From assembly GCA_964372165.1 (NCBI GenBank), contig CAYJPT010000036.1, positions 1 through 18,661 on the forward strand: 18,661 nucleotides of DNA. Direction: 5' to 3'. The position numbers and the translations under genes were made by a program. Positions 1-8,709 of this stretch are shown here, piece after piece (the first letter of the stretch is position 1; every line of letters starts with the position of its first letter). The notes beneath the pieces were generated by a model, which saw nothing but the letters and a program-made list of their open reading frames with translations, was not told the DNA's origin and ran no database searches. This stretch comes from CAYJAD01 sp964372165. GTDB taxonomy: Bacteria > Desulfobacterota > Desulfovibrionia > Desulfovibrionales > Desulfovibrionaceae.

Positions 1-11
1 CATTTCCTTAA
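1..11 (+). repeat. Tail of a dispersed palindromic repeat, cut by the window edge
   Basis: The first 11 bases (catttccttaa) are identical to the last 11 bases of the repeat copy at 9933-10011 and to the complement of the outer end of the copy at 18583-18661. This looks like the tail of a third copy whose body lies outside the window. Eleven bases alone are weak evidence; the position exactly at the edge is what makes it suggestive. Confidence 0.45.
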
Positions 12-212
12 ATATCTTTCCAATAATATAAATATACAAAACTTATTCATTATAGGCAATATTTTTTATTATTAATGTTAATTACTGAAACAATTTTCAG
101 TACATTTTTGTAAATAATAAAGAAAATTTTATAAAAACACTACAATTACTGCACTTAAGAGTCTTAAATATTACAACAATTCTTCACACATCATAAACAA
201 AAAAACCTTTTC
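12..212. other. AT-rich non-coding stretch upstream of lysA
   Basis: No open frame of useful length, RNA gene or clear hairpin is seen here. The sequence is very AT-rich with many short A and T runs. It leads into the lysA promoter. Confidence 0.5.
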
Positions 213-240
213 TTGACAATAATCATAACCAAGATATAAC
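213..240 (+). promoter_or_regulatory. Sigma70-like promoter of lysA
   Basis: A perfect -35 hexamer TTGACA (213-218) is followed after 16 bases by TATAAC (235-240), which matches the -10 consensus at five of six positions. Transcription would start near 247, giving a leader of about 30 bases before the lysA start. The predicted start fits the downstream Shine-Dalgarno sequence well. Confidence 0.7.
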
Positions 241-277
241 AAAACACTGACAAAAATTAATTTTACGAGGTTTTTTC

Positions 278-1552
278 ATGCCTAATATTCGTTCGACTTA
301 TACAGATTCATGTAATTTTTTTGGAAAAAGTAGCCCTGAAGAATTGGCAAATATCTATGGAACTCCGCTATATGTATACAATGAAAATATTTTGCGTACA
401 CGTTGTGGTGAGCTTAAAGCTTTAAGTTCTCTAAAAAGCTTTCAAGTAAATTATTCTGCCAAAGCCAACACCAATATACGTCTTTTAGAAATCATCAAAG
501 ATGAAGGTCTTGTTGTAGATGCCATGAGTCCAGGCGAACTTTTTATGAATAAAAAAGCTGGCTTTACTACTGAGGATATTCTTTATGTAAGTAATAATAT
601 CTCAGCAGAAGAAATACAAAATGCTTTAGATAATCATGTACTTATAAGTGTTGATTCTCTTGCTCAGCTGGAATTGCTTGGTTCATTAAACCAAGGTGGC
701 AGGGTAATGATACGCTTTAATCCAGGCATTGGCGCAGGACATCACCAAAAAGTAATTACCGCCGGCAAAGAAACAAAATTTGGTGTTGACCCGGCATGCT
801 TAAACGATGTTTTTGCCATTCTTAAAAAATATAATTTAACACTTTGCGGAATAAACCAACATATTGGCTCACTTTTTATGGAAGCCAAGGGATATTTGGA
901 TGCAGTTGAATTTTTACTCGAGCTTGTACAAGGACTACCTGAAGATATATTTAAACATATTGAAATAATAGATTTTGGTGGTGGTTTTGGCATTCCTTAC
1001 CAAAAATATGCCAATCAAGCACGCTTAGATATGCAAGAGCTTGGAACAAAGTTGCATAATGTTTTATCAAATTGGTCGCAAACAACAAACTATCAGGGTA
1101 AATTTTATATTGAACCAGGTCGTTATGTAGTAGCAGAATGCGGCATATTACTTGGTACTGTTTATGCCACAAAAAATAATGGTGAAAATAAATATGCAGG
1201 CACAGATTTGGGCTTTAATGTTTTAGCTCGTCCTGTAATGTATGACTCACATCATGATGTTGAGGTATACCGCAAAAATGGTACTCCAGATGATAATTGT
1301 TTTGAGCAATCTGTGGTGGGCAACATATGTGAAAGTGGCGACATATTAGCAAAAAAACGTTCGTTACCGAACATAGAGCAAGGTGATATTTTGGGTATTT
1401 TAGATGCCGGAGCTTATGGCTATGTAATGTCATCAACTTATAACCAAAGGCTACGCCCAGCAGAAATTCTTATTGATAAAGACGGCAACCATAGTCTCAT
1501 ACGCCGCCGTGAAACCATTGATGATCTTCTTAGGCTATATGACTTTACATAA
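278..1552 (+). CDS. lysA: Diaminopimelate decarboxylase LysA
   Basis: PLP-dependent group IV (alanine-racemase fold) decarboxylase that converts meso-diaminopimelate to L-lysine, the last step of lysine synthesis in the cytoplasm. In the 424-residue product the PLP-binding lysine is K62 in YSAKAN. The barrel carries HIGS (195-198) and the glycine loop DFGGGFG (232-238). The substrate-binding EPGR (279-282), CESGD (351-355) and the AYGYVMSSTYN region near the C terminus follow in family order. The length is normal for LysA and too long for carboxynorspermidine decarboxylase. The start is fixed by acgagg seven bases upstream of the ATG. The gene stands alone, with a promoter in front and a strong hairpin after it. 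Ornithine or arginine decarboxylase is less likely because of the CESGD motif and the length. Confidence 0.95.
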   Translation: MPNIRSTYTDSCNFFGKSSPEELANIYGTPLYVYNENILRTRCGELKALSSLKSFQVNYSAKANTNIRLLEIIKDEGLVVDAMSPGELFMNKKAGFTTEDILYVSNNISAEEIQNALDNHVLISVDSLAQLELLGSLNQGGRVMIRFNPGIGAGHHQKVITAGKETKFGVDPACLNDVFAILKKYNLTLCGINQHIGSLFMEAKGYLDAVEFLLELVQGLPEDIFKHIEIIDFGGGFGIPYQKYANQARLDMQELGTKLHNVLSNWSQTTNYQGKFYIEPGRYVVAECGILLGTVYATKNNGENKYAGTDLGFNVLARPVMYDSHHDVEVYRKNGTPDDNCFEQSVVGNICESGDILAKKRSLPNIEQGDILGILDAGAYGYVMSSTYNQRLRPAEILIDKDGNHSLIRRRETIDDLLRLYDFT

Positions 1553-1600
1553 AATAAAACATTATAACATAATAAATTTTTTTATTACTGATTTATACAA

Positions 1601-1656
1601 TTAAAAAACGCTGAGGGATAACTTTGAAAATAAGTATTATCCCTCAGCTTTCATTT
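1601..1656 (+). terminator. Intrinsic terminator after lysA
   Basis: A perfect 12-base inverted repeat, gctgagggataa (1610-1621) and ttatccctcagc (1637-1648), has a 15-base loop. An A-run precedes it and a T-rich tract follows it (tttcatttt). It lies about 60 bases after the lysA stop. The A-rich and T-rich flanks mean it could act in either direction. Confidence 0.8.
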
Positions 1657-2012
1657 TAATAGTTTTGCACCACTAAAAAGTATGAAAAATGTTCAACCAT
1701 TAAAACTTAATGATACTTGATAAAACAAACTAATTTACCGCTAATGCAATTTATTTGCACAGGAGTCTTGATACTTTTGTTTAAAACATATTATAAAATA
1801 ATAATCAAAACTTGATAAAGAAATAATTATGCTGGCCCCTTATTTTTAGTTATATAAAGAGTAATCAAGCACAGCATATCTAAGTATTTTTTAAGCTGCA
1901 AAATATTTAAAATAATAAAATATTTTCCATAGTGATTTTATGTAACTTGTGTTAAATGTGTTTTTCAGCCATATGGGATAATAACTTTTTAATAATTCAT
2001 CAGTTGTTTATT
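1657..2012. other. Intergenic leader region before the MATE gene
   Basis: About 350 AT-rich bases hold no convincing gene. They contain the likely MATE promoter at 1768-1797 and an AT-only inverted repeat (aaaatattt near 1903 with aaatatttt near 1917). A stretch at 1757-1769 (gcacaggagtctt) resembles the end of the small element at 16924-17131, but the match is too short to call a copy. Confidence 0.4.
1768..1797 (+). promoter_or_regulatory. Probable promoter of the MATE gene series
   Basis: TTGATA (1768-1773) and TATAAA (1792-1797) each match the sigma70 hexamers at five of six positions and are separated by 18 bases. The start would be near 1804, leaving an untranslated leader of about 210 bases if translation begins at 2013. 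This is a sequence match only, and AT-rich DNA gives such matches by chance fairly often. Confidence 0.45.
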
Positions 2013-3383
2013 ATGCAAAAAAATGATTTAAGTTTTTCTTTTGCCACCATGTGGCAACTTACATGGCCTCAAATATTGGTTATGTTTTTCTTTTTTTGCA
2101 TTGGACTTTGCGATGTATGGGCAGCTGGTCAACTGGGCAAAGATATACAAGCAGGCTTTGGTATTGTAGCGCAAGGTGCAATTTTTTTACAAGTTTTAGC
2201 ATTGGCAATTGGCAGTGGTGCTACTGCCGCCATTAGTCAATCCCTTGGAGCAAAACGTCAAGCAAGAGCATGCCGCTACATTGCCATGGTACTTTTGCTT
2301 ACGCTTTCCATTGGTATTTTAGTTGCCATAGCTGCTTTTGTAGGTAATGAGCTTTTTTTATCCTTACTCCAAACTCCACAAGATGTATTGCCCATTGCTT
2401 TGTATTATTCAAAAGTGACCCTAATTACCATGCCTTTAAGCTATGTATTTTCATCAAGCACTTCACTTTTTAGGGCAACTCGCCAAGTGATACCACCAAT
2501 TTTTGTTGCAGCAACTATGTGCATAGGTAACTTTATTGGCAACTTAGGATTTGGGCTTGGTTACTTTGGTTTGCCCTCCTATGGTTATATAGGTATTGCA
2601 TGGACTACCTTTGCATGCACATTATTTGGTGCAGCTTGTAATGTATTATTACTCATACAGCGCGGATACTTTGATTATAAAAAATTTCCCCCCCTACGTT
2701 GGATACGTGCCGCACTACCCTATCTTCTAAAAGTGGCAATACCAGCAGGAGCAAGCCAATTTGTATGGCAATCAGGATACATTGTGCTTTTTTCTGTGGT
2801 CGCATCATTACCTTTTGATAATGTTCATGCCCTTGCAGGACTTACTGCCGGCATGCGTCTTGAAGCTCTATTATTTTTGCCTGGCATGGCTTTTAGCATG
2901 ACCGCAGCGGTTTTAGTTGGTAACAGTCTTGGTGCAAATAACATTCCCCAAGCTTACCGATTAGCCCGTATTTTAGTTGTAGTTGGTGCATCTTGTATGA
3001 GTATTGTGGCAGCCATGCTTTGGCCATTTATACCATATTTAGCAGCCATACTTTCCACCAGCCCAGAAACACAAGAAATTACACGCAATTATATGTATTT
3101 TAATATTTTTTCTACACCATTTACCTTAGCCAGTATGATACTTGGTGGAGTAATGACTGGTGCAGGCGCAACTAAATACAACCTTATGGTCTATGGCAGT
3201 AGTTTTTGGCTCATTCGCTTGCCCATTGCTTGGATTTTTGGCCATTATATTTGGCAAAGTGCTTCAGGGGTTTTTTTAGGTATGGTTTTATCACAAGTGG
3301 TGCAATCAACTATTATGGTTGTGGTATTATACAAAGCAAATTGGACCCGCTTTGCTATGAACTCAGGCCACAAAAAACAGTAG
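2013..3383 (+). CDS. MATE family efflux transporter
   Basis: A polytopic inner-membrane protein of the MATE (multidrug and toxin extrusion) family, which exports drugs or metabolites in exchange for Na+ or H+. The 456-residue product has the family length and about twelve hydrophobic segments in two homologous halves. The first segment starts with TWPQILVMFFFFCIGLCD, and a GSGATAAISQSLGAKR stretch of the family type follows it. The second half shows AVLVGNSLGANNIPQAYR, the expected repeat of that motif. The frame is open up to an ATG at 1956, but those 19 extra residues (with a WDNN stretch) look unlike a MATE N terminus, so the ATG at 2013 is preferred. Neither start has a clear Shine-Dalgarno sequence. 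The substrate cannot be told from the sequence. The DUF2156 gene follows after 33 bases. Confidence 0.88.
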   Translation: MQKNDLSFSFATMWQLTWPQILVMFFFFCIGLCDVWAAGQLGKDIQAGFGIVAQGAIFLQVLALAIGSGATAAISQSLGAKRQARACRYIAMVLLLTLSIGILVAIAAFVGNELFLSLLQTPQDVLPIALYYSKVTLITMPLSYVFSSSTSLFRATRQVIPPIFVAATMCIGNFIGNLGFGLGYFGLPSYGYIGIAWTTFACTLFGAACNVLLLIQRGYFDYKKFPPLRWIRAALPYLLKVAIPAGASQFVWQSGYIVLFSVVASLPFDNVHALAGLTAGMRLEALLFLPGMAFSMTAAVLVGNSLGANNIPQAYRLARILVVVGASCMSIVAAMLWPFIPYLAAILSTSPETQEITRNYMYFNIFSTPFTLASMILGGVMTGAGATKYNLMVYGSSFWLIRLPIAWIFGHYIWQSASGVFLGMVLSQVVQSTIMVVVLYKANWTRFAMNSGHKKQ

Positions 3384-3416
3384 ACAAAAGTACGTCAACT
3401 CTTTAAACCTATTAAT

Positions 3417-4298
3417 ATGACAACTTTATTTTCACCTATTAGTTTAGAACATAAATCTAAATATTTTGAATATTGGCAAGTTATGCCTCAACACTCTATT
3501 GATTATAGCCTAGTCAATCTTTGGGGTTGGAGTAACTATTATAAATTAGAATGGCAATTTAACGAAAAACTTTGCTGGATTAGGCAAAAAAACACCAATT
3601 TAAATTGGGCTCCCGTTGGAAATTGGGAAGAAGTAAATTGGCAAAATGAACACAAATTAGACAATGGCATCACCTTAGTGCGTGTTCCTGAACGCCTTGC
3701 TCTAATTCTAGAAGAAGCCCTACCTGATCGGGTACAAAAGCAAGAAACTCGTGGGCAATGGGAATATCTTTACAATATGCATGAATTAGCAACATTACCA
3801 GGCAATCGCTATCATAAAAAACGTAATCATGTTAATGGCTTCAAAAAAACATATGGTGAGCCGGATTATCGCCCCATAGACGACTCTACCGTTGAAGATG
3901 TACTTGCTTTGCAAGATGATTGGTGCCAATGGCACGAATGTACCAATTCAGAAGCCCTTTTGGCTGAAAATGAAGCCATAAACAGCGTGCTTTCGCATTG
4001 GTATGACTTTGATGGATTAATTGGTGGTGTGTTATATGTTGAGAACAAACTTGTAGCATTTAGTGTGGGTGAACTTTTGGATCAAACCACCCTTGGTGTG
4101 CACTACGAAAAAGGGCGTACAGGATATAGGGGAGTTTACCAAACTATGAATGCATGCTTTGTAAAACATGCCGGAGTAAATAGCCTTTTAATCAATCGTG
4201 CTCAAGACTTAGATGAAGAAGGTTTGCGTCATGCAAAATCAAGTTATTTACCTACTGATTTTTTGAAAAAATACACTTTAACTATTGCGCCAGCTTAA
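3417..4298 (+). CDS. DUF2156 (LPG synthase C-terminal-like) protein
   Basis: A soluble protein of 293 residues that resembles the DUF2156 family, a GNAT-like acyltransferase fold shared with the C-terminal domain of bacterial lysyl-phosphatidylglycerol synthases. The N-terminal part (FSPISLEHKSKYFEYW, then SLVNLWGWSNYYKLEW) has the family look. The second half contains a conserved-type block GGVLYVENKLVAFSVGELL followed by HYEKG and a YRGVYQTMN stretch. It ends with INRAQDLDEEGLRHAKSSYLP, as typical members do. No signal peptide or membrane segment is present, so it lacks the flippase half of MprF. It lies 33 bases after the MATE gene and is probably co-transcribed. The real substrate is unknown. 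Aminoacyl transfer to a lipid or peptide is possible from the fold but not shown. Confidence 0.8.
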   Translation: MTTLFSPISLEHKSKYFEYWQVMPQHSIDYSLVNLWGWSNYYKLEWQFNEKLCWIRQKNTNLNWAPVGNWEEVNWQNEHKLDNGITLVRVPERLALILEEALPDRVQKQETRGQWEYLYNMHELATLPGNRYHKKRNHVNGFKKTYGEPDYRPIDDSTVEDVLALQDDWCQWHECTNSEALLAENEAINSVLSHWYDFDGLIGGVLYVENKLVAFSVGELLDQTTLGVHYEKGRTGYRGVYQTMNACFVKHAGVNSLLINRAQDLDEEGLRHAKSSYLPTDFLKKYTLTIAPA

Positions 4299-4393
4299 AC
4301 TATTATATAAAGATGAAAATTGACTATCATTTGAATAATAATTAAAAAATCATCAAGCATCAACCTACTGTAACTTTTAAAAATTAAATAAAT

Positions 4394-5767
4394 ATGAACA
4401 ACTCAATTCACAACTTATATATCAGCCAGTATTTACATAAAATGTGTATCTTAGGTTTAAGCATTGCTGTGTTTCTTCTTTCTGCCTGTGGAACTAAGCC
4501 TCCTTTGCGTGATGATGCTCCTATCGCACAACGAGGAATGATTGAGGATTTATATGACTTTCCACAAGATTTAACTGTTTATGCGACAGGCTCAGCTAAA
4601 AATTTAATGAGTTTAAACGCACAAAAAGAACAAGATACACGTTTTAATCGTATATATTTTAGCCCATGGAACAAAAATCAAGCTGATTTTAGCCTAACGG
4701 CATTTAGTAATACCTTTGGACAAGCCAAAGGATATAATGGCACCACTGCTTGGACGGATAGCCAATGGCAACTTATTAAATTAAATGCAGATATACAACA
4801 TTACCCCAATACAGAAAAAGCAGGTATTATAACTCGCCAAACTTCTTTACGAGAATTGCCAACCATGCAGCCTCGTTACTCAAGGCCCACAGTTAACGTG
4901 GGACTTGCTCCCTTTGATTACTTTCAATATTCAACTCTTGCACCAGGCATGCCGGTATTTGTAACGCAGACCACTCAAGATAAACAATGGTATTTTATAG
5001 AAAATTCGCGTGCTGCCGGATGGGTTCGCTCAAAAGACGTGGCCTTTGTGGACTCTCAATTTATGGTAAACTATCATAAACAAAATTTTGCTGCTCTTAC
5101 CCGTGACAAGATAAAATTAAGAAATTTGCAAGGTCAAGAATTTGGGCATGCTTATATTGGAGCAATATTTCCACTTATTTCCTCCAGTCACCAAGGTCTA
5201 AAAATCGCAATACCCATGCGCAACAGTAAAGGATATGCTGAGATTACTCATGTTATACTTAGTCATGGCGATGCTGCAAAAAAACCCTTGCCACTAAGAG
5301 CAATGCAAATTGCAAACATAGGTAATGAAATGATGGCTCAACCATACGGTTGGGGTGGAACCAATGAATATCGTGATTGTTCATCAACCCTACATGACCT
5401 TTTTACTCCCTTTGGCATCTGGCTACCACGCAATTCTTTAGCTCAATACAATGCTGCCACACCATTCCCATTGAATAATCTAAGCCCAAAAAACAAAGAA
5501 AGCATAATCTTACAAAAAGGCATTCCCTTTATGTCACTAATATGGATGCAAGGTCATATTGGCCTTTATCTTGGAGAGTATGAAGGTAGAGCTGCAATGT
5601 TTCATAATATTTGGGGAATTAGAGTGGATGGGGAAATGCAAAGCAACAATAGGCATATTATTGGGCGGGCTGTAGTTACATCACTTGAACCAGGTGATGA
5701 GCTACCAAGTGCTTTTAAAGATCAGAGCATCTTAGCACGTATTGGGGGAATATCTACATTACCGTAA
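4394..5767 (+). CDS. Lipoprotein with SH3-like and NlpC/P60 domains (peptidoglycan endopeptidase)
   Basis: A 457-residue exported cell-wall hydrolase. The N terminus has a hydrophobic signal (LGLSIAVFLLSAC) with a lipobox ending at Cys32, so the mature protein should be lipid-anchored. An N-terminal stabilising region follows. Two SH3-like stretches follow, roughly 140-290, with RQTSLRELPTMQPRYS as the typical entry. The NlpC/P60 catalytic domain starts near 310. Its catalytic Cys is C329 in YRDCSS, the His is H388 in MQGHIGLYLG, and H404 in FHNIWG is the likely third polar residue. This layout is that of the gamma-D-glutamyl-diaminoacid endopeptidases (YkfC/Spr-like with N_NLPC_P60), which cut stem peptides for turnover or recycling. 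No Shine-Dalgarno sequence precedes the ATG. A second in-frame ATG at 4442 would shorten the signal and remove its only positive charges. Confidence 0.88.
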   Translation: MNNSIHNLYISQYLHKMCILGLSIAVFLLSACGTKPPLRDDAPIAQRGMIEDLYDFPQDLTVYATGSAKNLMSLNAQKEQDTRFNRIYFSPWNKNQADFSLTAFSNTFGQAKGYNGTTAWTDSQWQLIKLNADIQHYPNTEKAGIITRQTSLRELPTMQPRYSRPTVNVGLAPFDYFQYSTLAPGMPVFVTQTTQDKQWYFIENSRAAGWVRSKDVAFVDSQFMVNYHKQNFAALTRDKIKLRNLQGQEFGHAYIGAIFPLISSSHQGLKIAIPMRNSKGYAEITHVILSHGDAAKKPLPLRAMQIANIGNEMMAQPYGWGGTNEYRDCSSTLHDLFTPFGIWLPRNSLAQYNAATPFPLNNLSPKNKESIILQKGIPFMSLIWMQGHIGLYLGEYEGRAAMFHNIWGIRVDGEMQSNNRHIIGRAVVTSLEPGDELPSAFKDQSILARIGGISTLP

Positions 5768-5844
5768 AATAATATAGCAAAGCCTTTATTTGTAAAATTT
5801 ACCACAATTTGATAAAAAATAAAGTATAATAACATAAGTTTCTG

Positions 5845-7413
5845 ATGCAAAAAAACATCTATCACACTGAAATATCCCACATTGGCTTACGACTCGATGC
5901 GTTTTTAGCTAGTCAAATAGATGGAATGTCGCGTGAAAAAATAAAACGTGCCATACAAGATGGGCATTGCAATATTAATAGTCTTCAAGAGCGTTCTCCA
6001 GCAGTGCGCCTAAAACTTGGACAGCAAATTGAACTTTTTTTTGGTGATTGCCATGAGCATATTGAAGTTCAAGCTGGAGAGTTAGATATAATTTGGAATG
6101 ATGAGCATATTTTAATATGCAACAAACCGGCAGGTATTACAGTTCACCCTTGTCCATCATGTCCAACAAATACATATATTCAACGCCTTGCAGCTAAATT
6201 TCCAAAGCTTCTTGAACAAGAAGGCTTGCGCCCCGGCATAGTACACAGATTAGATAAAGATACCAGCGGTCTTATGGTAGTAGCCTTAAGTGAGGCTGCG
6301 CGCTTGCAACTAAGTGAAGCGTTTGCCAAGCGACAAGTTCAAAAAAGCTATTTAGCCTTGGTGCATGGTGTTCCGCCTGATCGTGGTGAAATCACCTTAC
6401 CTATTGGTCGCCACCCTAATATAAAAGTCAAAATGGCTGTAGTAGATGAAAAGCATGGTGGTCGGCAAGCTCATAGTGCTTGGGAGGTATTATATGCTGA
6501 TCCTCAAAAGCGTTTCGCATTGGTAAAGGTATCTATTTTTACTGGGCGTACACATCAAATACGTGTGCACATGGCAGAGCTTGGCTTTGCACTCATTGGC
6601 GATAATGTATATGGAGCCTCAGTTGCTTCAAATAACAGTGCTAAACGGCATATGCTACATGCTTGGAAATTAAGCTTTATACATCCGGCTAACCAAGAAG
6701 AATTAAACTTTTGTACTCCACCGCCCAAGGACATGCTTGATTGTGCCACTTCTTTTGCAAAAAATTTGCAAAAAATTGTTATTGTAGGTCTACCGGGTAG
6801 TGGTAAATCCACTTTATTAGATGAGTTTTCACAACTTGGCATGCCTATTTGGAGTGCTGATGAGGTAGTAAAAAAACTTTATAAACCAGGCGAAAAAGGT
6901 CACAAATACTTTCAGCAGCGTTTTGATACACGCTTTGTTGCCCATAAAATGGCTGAAATTGATCGTGATGCTTTGCGTGAAGCCATGCGTGACAGCAATA
7001 CTCGTAAAGAAATAAATAATTATATTCACACCTTGGTATATGATGATTTACAAATTTTTTGGGAAAATTGTATTAAAGAAGGTCATCAATTTGCTGTGGC
7101 TGAAATTCCACTATATCTTGAAAATGGGCGACACCATGCAGAAGATGTATATATAATTGGTGTGAAATGTCCTCAAGAAACTCGCTATGCTCGTCTAAAA
7201 ACTAATCGCCGCTGGACAGATGAGCAATGCCAAAGTATTGATAGTTGGCAGTGGTCAGAAGAAAAAAAATTTTCCATTTGCAACATCATTGTAGACAACA
7301 CACAAGACATTAATATATCACATAATAAAGCAAAAAATATATTAAATGAGCTTAAATCAAAAGCTAATGAAAAAGAAATTGAACTTGCAAAGTATTTACA
7401 AAACCTTTGGTAA
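5845..7413 (+). CDS. Fusion: RluA-family pseudouridine synthase + dephospho-CoA kinase (CoaE)
   Basis: A 522-residue two-enzyme protein. Residues 1-300 form an RluA/RluD-type rRNA pseudouridine synthase. An S4 RNA-binding region (MSREKIKRAIQDGHCNIN) comes first, then the catalytic motif HRLDKDTSG with Asp137, then FTGRTHQIRVH. After a linker, residues 310-522 form dephospho-CoA kinase, which phosphorylates dephospho-CoA to CoA. It shows the P-loop GLPGSGKS (315-322), then SADEVVKKLY, EIPLYLENG (the family VPLLFE position), and a C-terminal R..R....E....DSWQWSEEKK..ICNIIVDN stretch as in CoaE. The frame is continuous with no stop between the parts. There is no other coaE in the window. The join has, to my recollection, precedent in Desulfovibrio-type genomes. 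The start lacks a Shine-Dalgarno sequence. Binding of a specific uridine (RluD-like or otherwise) cannot be assigned. Confidence 0.92.
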   Translation: MQKNIYHTEISHIGLRLDAFLASQIDGMSREKIKRAIQDGHCNINSLQERSPAVRLKLGQQIELFFGDCHEHIEVQAGELDIIWNDEHILICNKPAGITVHPCPSCPTNTYIQRLAAKFPKLLEQEGLRPGIVHRLDKDTSGLMVVALSEAARLQLSEAFAKRQVQKSYLALVHGVPPDRGEITLPIGRHPNIKVKMAVVDEKHGGRQAHSAWEVLYADPQKRFALVKVSIFTGRTHQIRVHMAELGFALIGDNVYGASVASNNSAKRHMLHAWKLSFIHPANQEELNFCTPPPKDMLDCATSFAKNLQKIVIVGLPGSGKSTLLDEFSQLGMPIWSADEVVKKLYKPGEKGHKYFQQRFDTRFVAHKMAEIDRDALREAMRDSNTRKEINNYIHTLVYDDLQIFWENCIKEGHQFAVAEIPLYLENGRHHAEDVYIIGVKCPQETRYARLKTNRRWTDEQCQSIDSWQWSEEKKFSICNIIVDNTQDINISHNKAKNILNELKSKANEKEIELAKYLQNLW

Positions 7414-7450
7414 CAGTTACGCTAAATAATCGCATCGGGTAGGTGAATAT

Positions 7451-7771
7451 ATGGAAGTTTGTATAGCTTATATGCGTGGTGCTCCTGTAATGCTACGCAT
7501 TGAAGACGGTTTGGTTTACATTGATGATGAGCAACAACCTATTGTAGGTTTAAGCATAGAGGATTTAGAAAATTTTTCTAAATCCATAGCTTCTATACCT
7601 TTTGGGCCAGATTATGAAGGCTATCAGGCTTTAGTCAATGCTAAACGTGCAGCTTTTTTAGCCACGCTACTTGGTCGTGCCGCTGGTGATGAATGTGTAG
7701 ATAAAATATCTAAGATTTTAGACAGTGTTCACTTTGATGTGCTTGAATATCTTGGAGAATATGAAGACTAA
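7451..7771 (+). CDS. Orphan protein of 106 residues
   Basis: I do not recognise this family. It is a small, acidic, soluble protein with no signal peptide or membrane segment. It opens with a probable beta region (MEVCIAYMRGAPVMLRIEDGLVYIDDEQQ), followed by a helical second half (KAAFLATLLGRAAGDE-like stretch, then KISKILDSVHFDVLEYLGEYED). It is probably real: aggtg sits five bases before the ATG, the start is only 37 bases after the RluA-CoaE stop, and codon use looks like that of its neighbours. It is probably the last gene of the plus-strand series, since the next gene converges on it with 11 bases between stop codons. A role tied to RNA modification or CoA is guesswork from position only. 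Confidence 0.75.
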   Translation: MEVCIAYMRGAPVMLRIEDGLVYIDDEQQPIVGLSIEDLENFSKSIASIPFGPDYEGYQALVNAKRAAFLATLLGRAAGDECVDKISKILDSVHFDVLEYLGEYED

Positions 7772-7782
7772 TCCTACAGTAA

Positions 7783-8709
7783 TTACATATTCTTCAATAA
7801 AAAATGCTTTGCTTTATCAAGCATACCTTGCGCGTCACCTGCTAAATACCAATTAATATTTTTTACTGCACGAAACCACGTCAATTGCCTTTTTGCATAG
7901 GCGCGTGTATTTTTCCTCCAAAGTTCAATGCTTTGAGGTAAGCTGACTCCCTCACAAAGATGTGCATATAGCTCAGCACAACCTATGCCAGACCAAGCTG
8001 GTGCATTTTTATCATCACAATGTTTAAGAGCAGTGGTAGCCTCTTGCAAAGCTCCAGCTTCCATCATAGACTCAATCCTTGCCCCAAGCCTTGGAGTTAA
8101 ATCATCTAGCGACATATTAATACCTAAGTAAAGAGCATTTACTGGAGGAGTTGGCATAGCATGTTCATGCCACCAAGAAAAAGTTTTACCAGTAGCTGCA
8201 AAAACCTCCAAAGCCCGTACAATCCTTTGTGAGTCATTGGGATGTATACGCATGGCATATGCACTATCACATTGCATCAGCTCTTGATGCAATGACTTTG
8301 AACCTTCTTCCTTACAACGCTCAATAAAAATATGGGAAATATGTTTCGGCACAGAAGGAATTTGTGCAATGCCCTCTAAAATAGTTTTAAAATACAGACC
8401 TGTACCACCCACAAATATGGGAAGTTTTCCCGAAGCAATAACAGTATTTGCTGCTTTAATGGCTTTGTCTGCCCATTGTCCGGCCGATAATTTTTCTTGC
8501 GTATCTAAAAAGCCATATAAATGATGTGGGCAAGTTGCCATTTCTGCAGCATTTGGTTGTGCCGTAATGATTGGAAAGTGCTTATATACTTGACGTGAAT
8601 CAGTATTAATTACCTCACCATTTAATACAGTGGCAAGGTGCAAGGCAACATCTGTCTTACCGGAACCTGTAGGCCCGGCAAGACATAAGGCAGTCAAAGC
8701 TGAACTCAT
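7783..8709 (-). CDS. miaA: tRNA dimethylallyltransferase MiaA
   Basis: Adds a dimethylallyl group to N6 of A37 in tRNAs that read codons starting with U, using dimethylallyl diphosphate. The 308-residue product has the family length. The P-loop GPTGSGKT is at 12-19 and the tRNA/DMAPP motif TDSRQVY at 36-42. HHLYGF, FVGGTGLYFK and NDSQRIVRALEV follow in the expected order. The C-terminal YAKRQLTWFR is a MiaA hallmark. It is the last gene of rsmD-coaD-miaA; its start codon overlaps the coaD stop in an ATGA arrangement, so translation is likely coupled. A ttaggaactc stretch upstream of the ATG offers a Shine-Dalgarno site inside coaD. Confidence 0.95.
   Translation of the reverse strand: MSSALTALCLAGPTGSGKTDVALHLATVLNGEVINTDSRQVYKHFPIITAQPNAAEMATCPHHLYGFLDTQEKLSAGQWADKAIKAANTVIASGKLPIFVGGTGLYFKTILEGIAQIPSVPKHISHIFIERCKEEGSKSLHQELMQCDSAYAMRIHPNDSQRIVRALEVFAATGKTFSWWHEHAMPTPPVNALYLGINMSLDDLTPRLGARIESMMEAGALQEATTALKHCDDKNAPAWSGIGCAELYAHLCEGVSLPQSIELWRKNTRAYAKRQLTWFRAVKNINWYLAGDAQGMLDKAKHFLLKNM

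Noticed and set aside
1757..1769. gcacaggagtctt as another copy of the 208-base element's end
   Set aside because: Only about nine bases match without interruption and no partner end or duplication is seen nearby.
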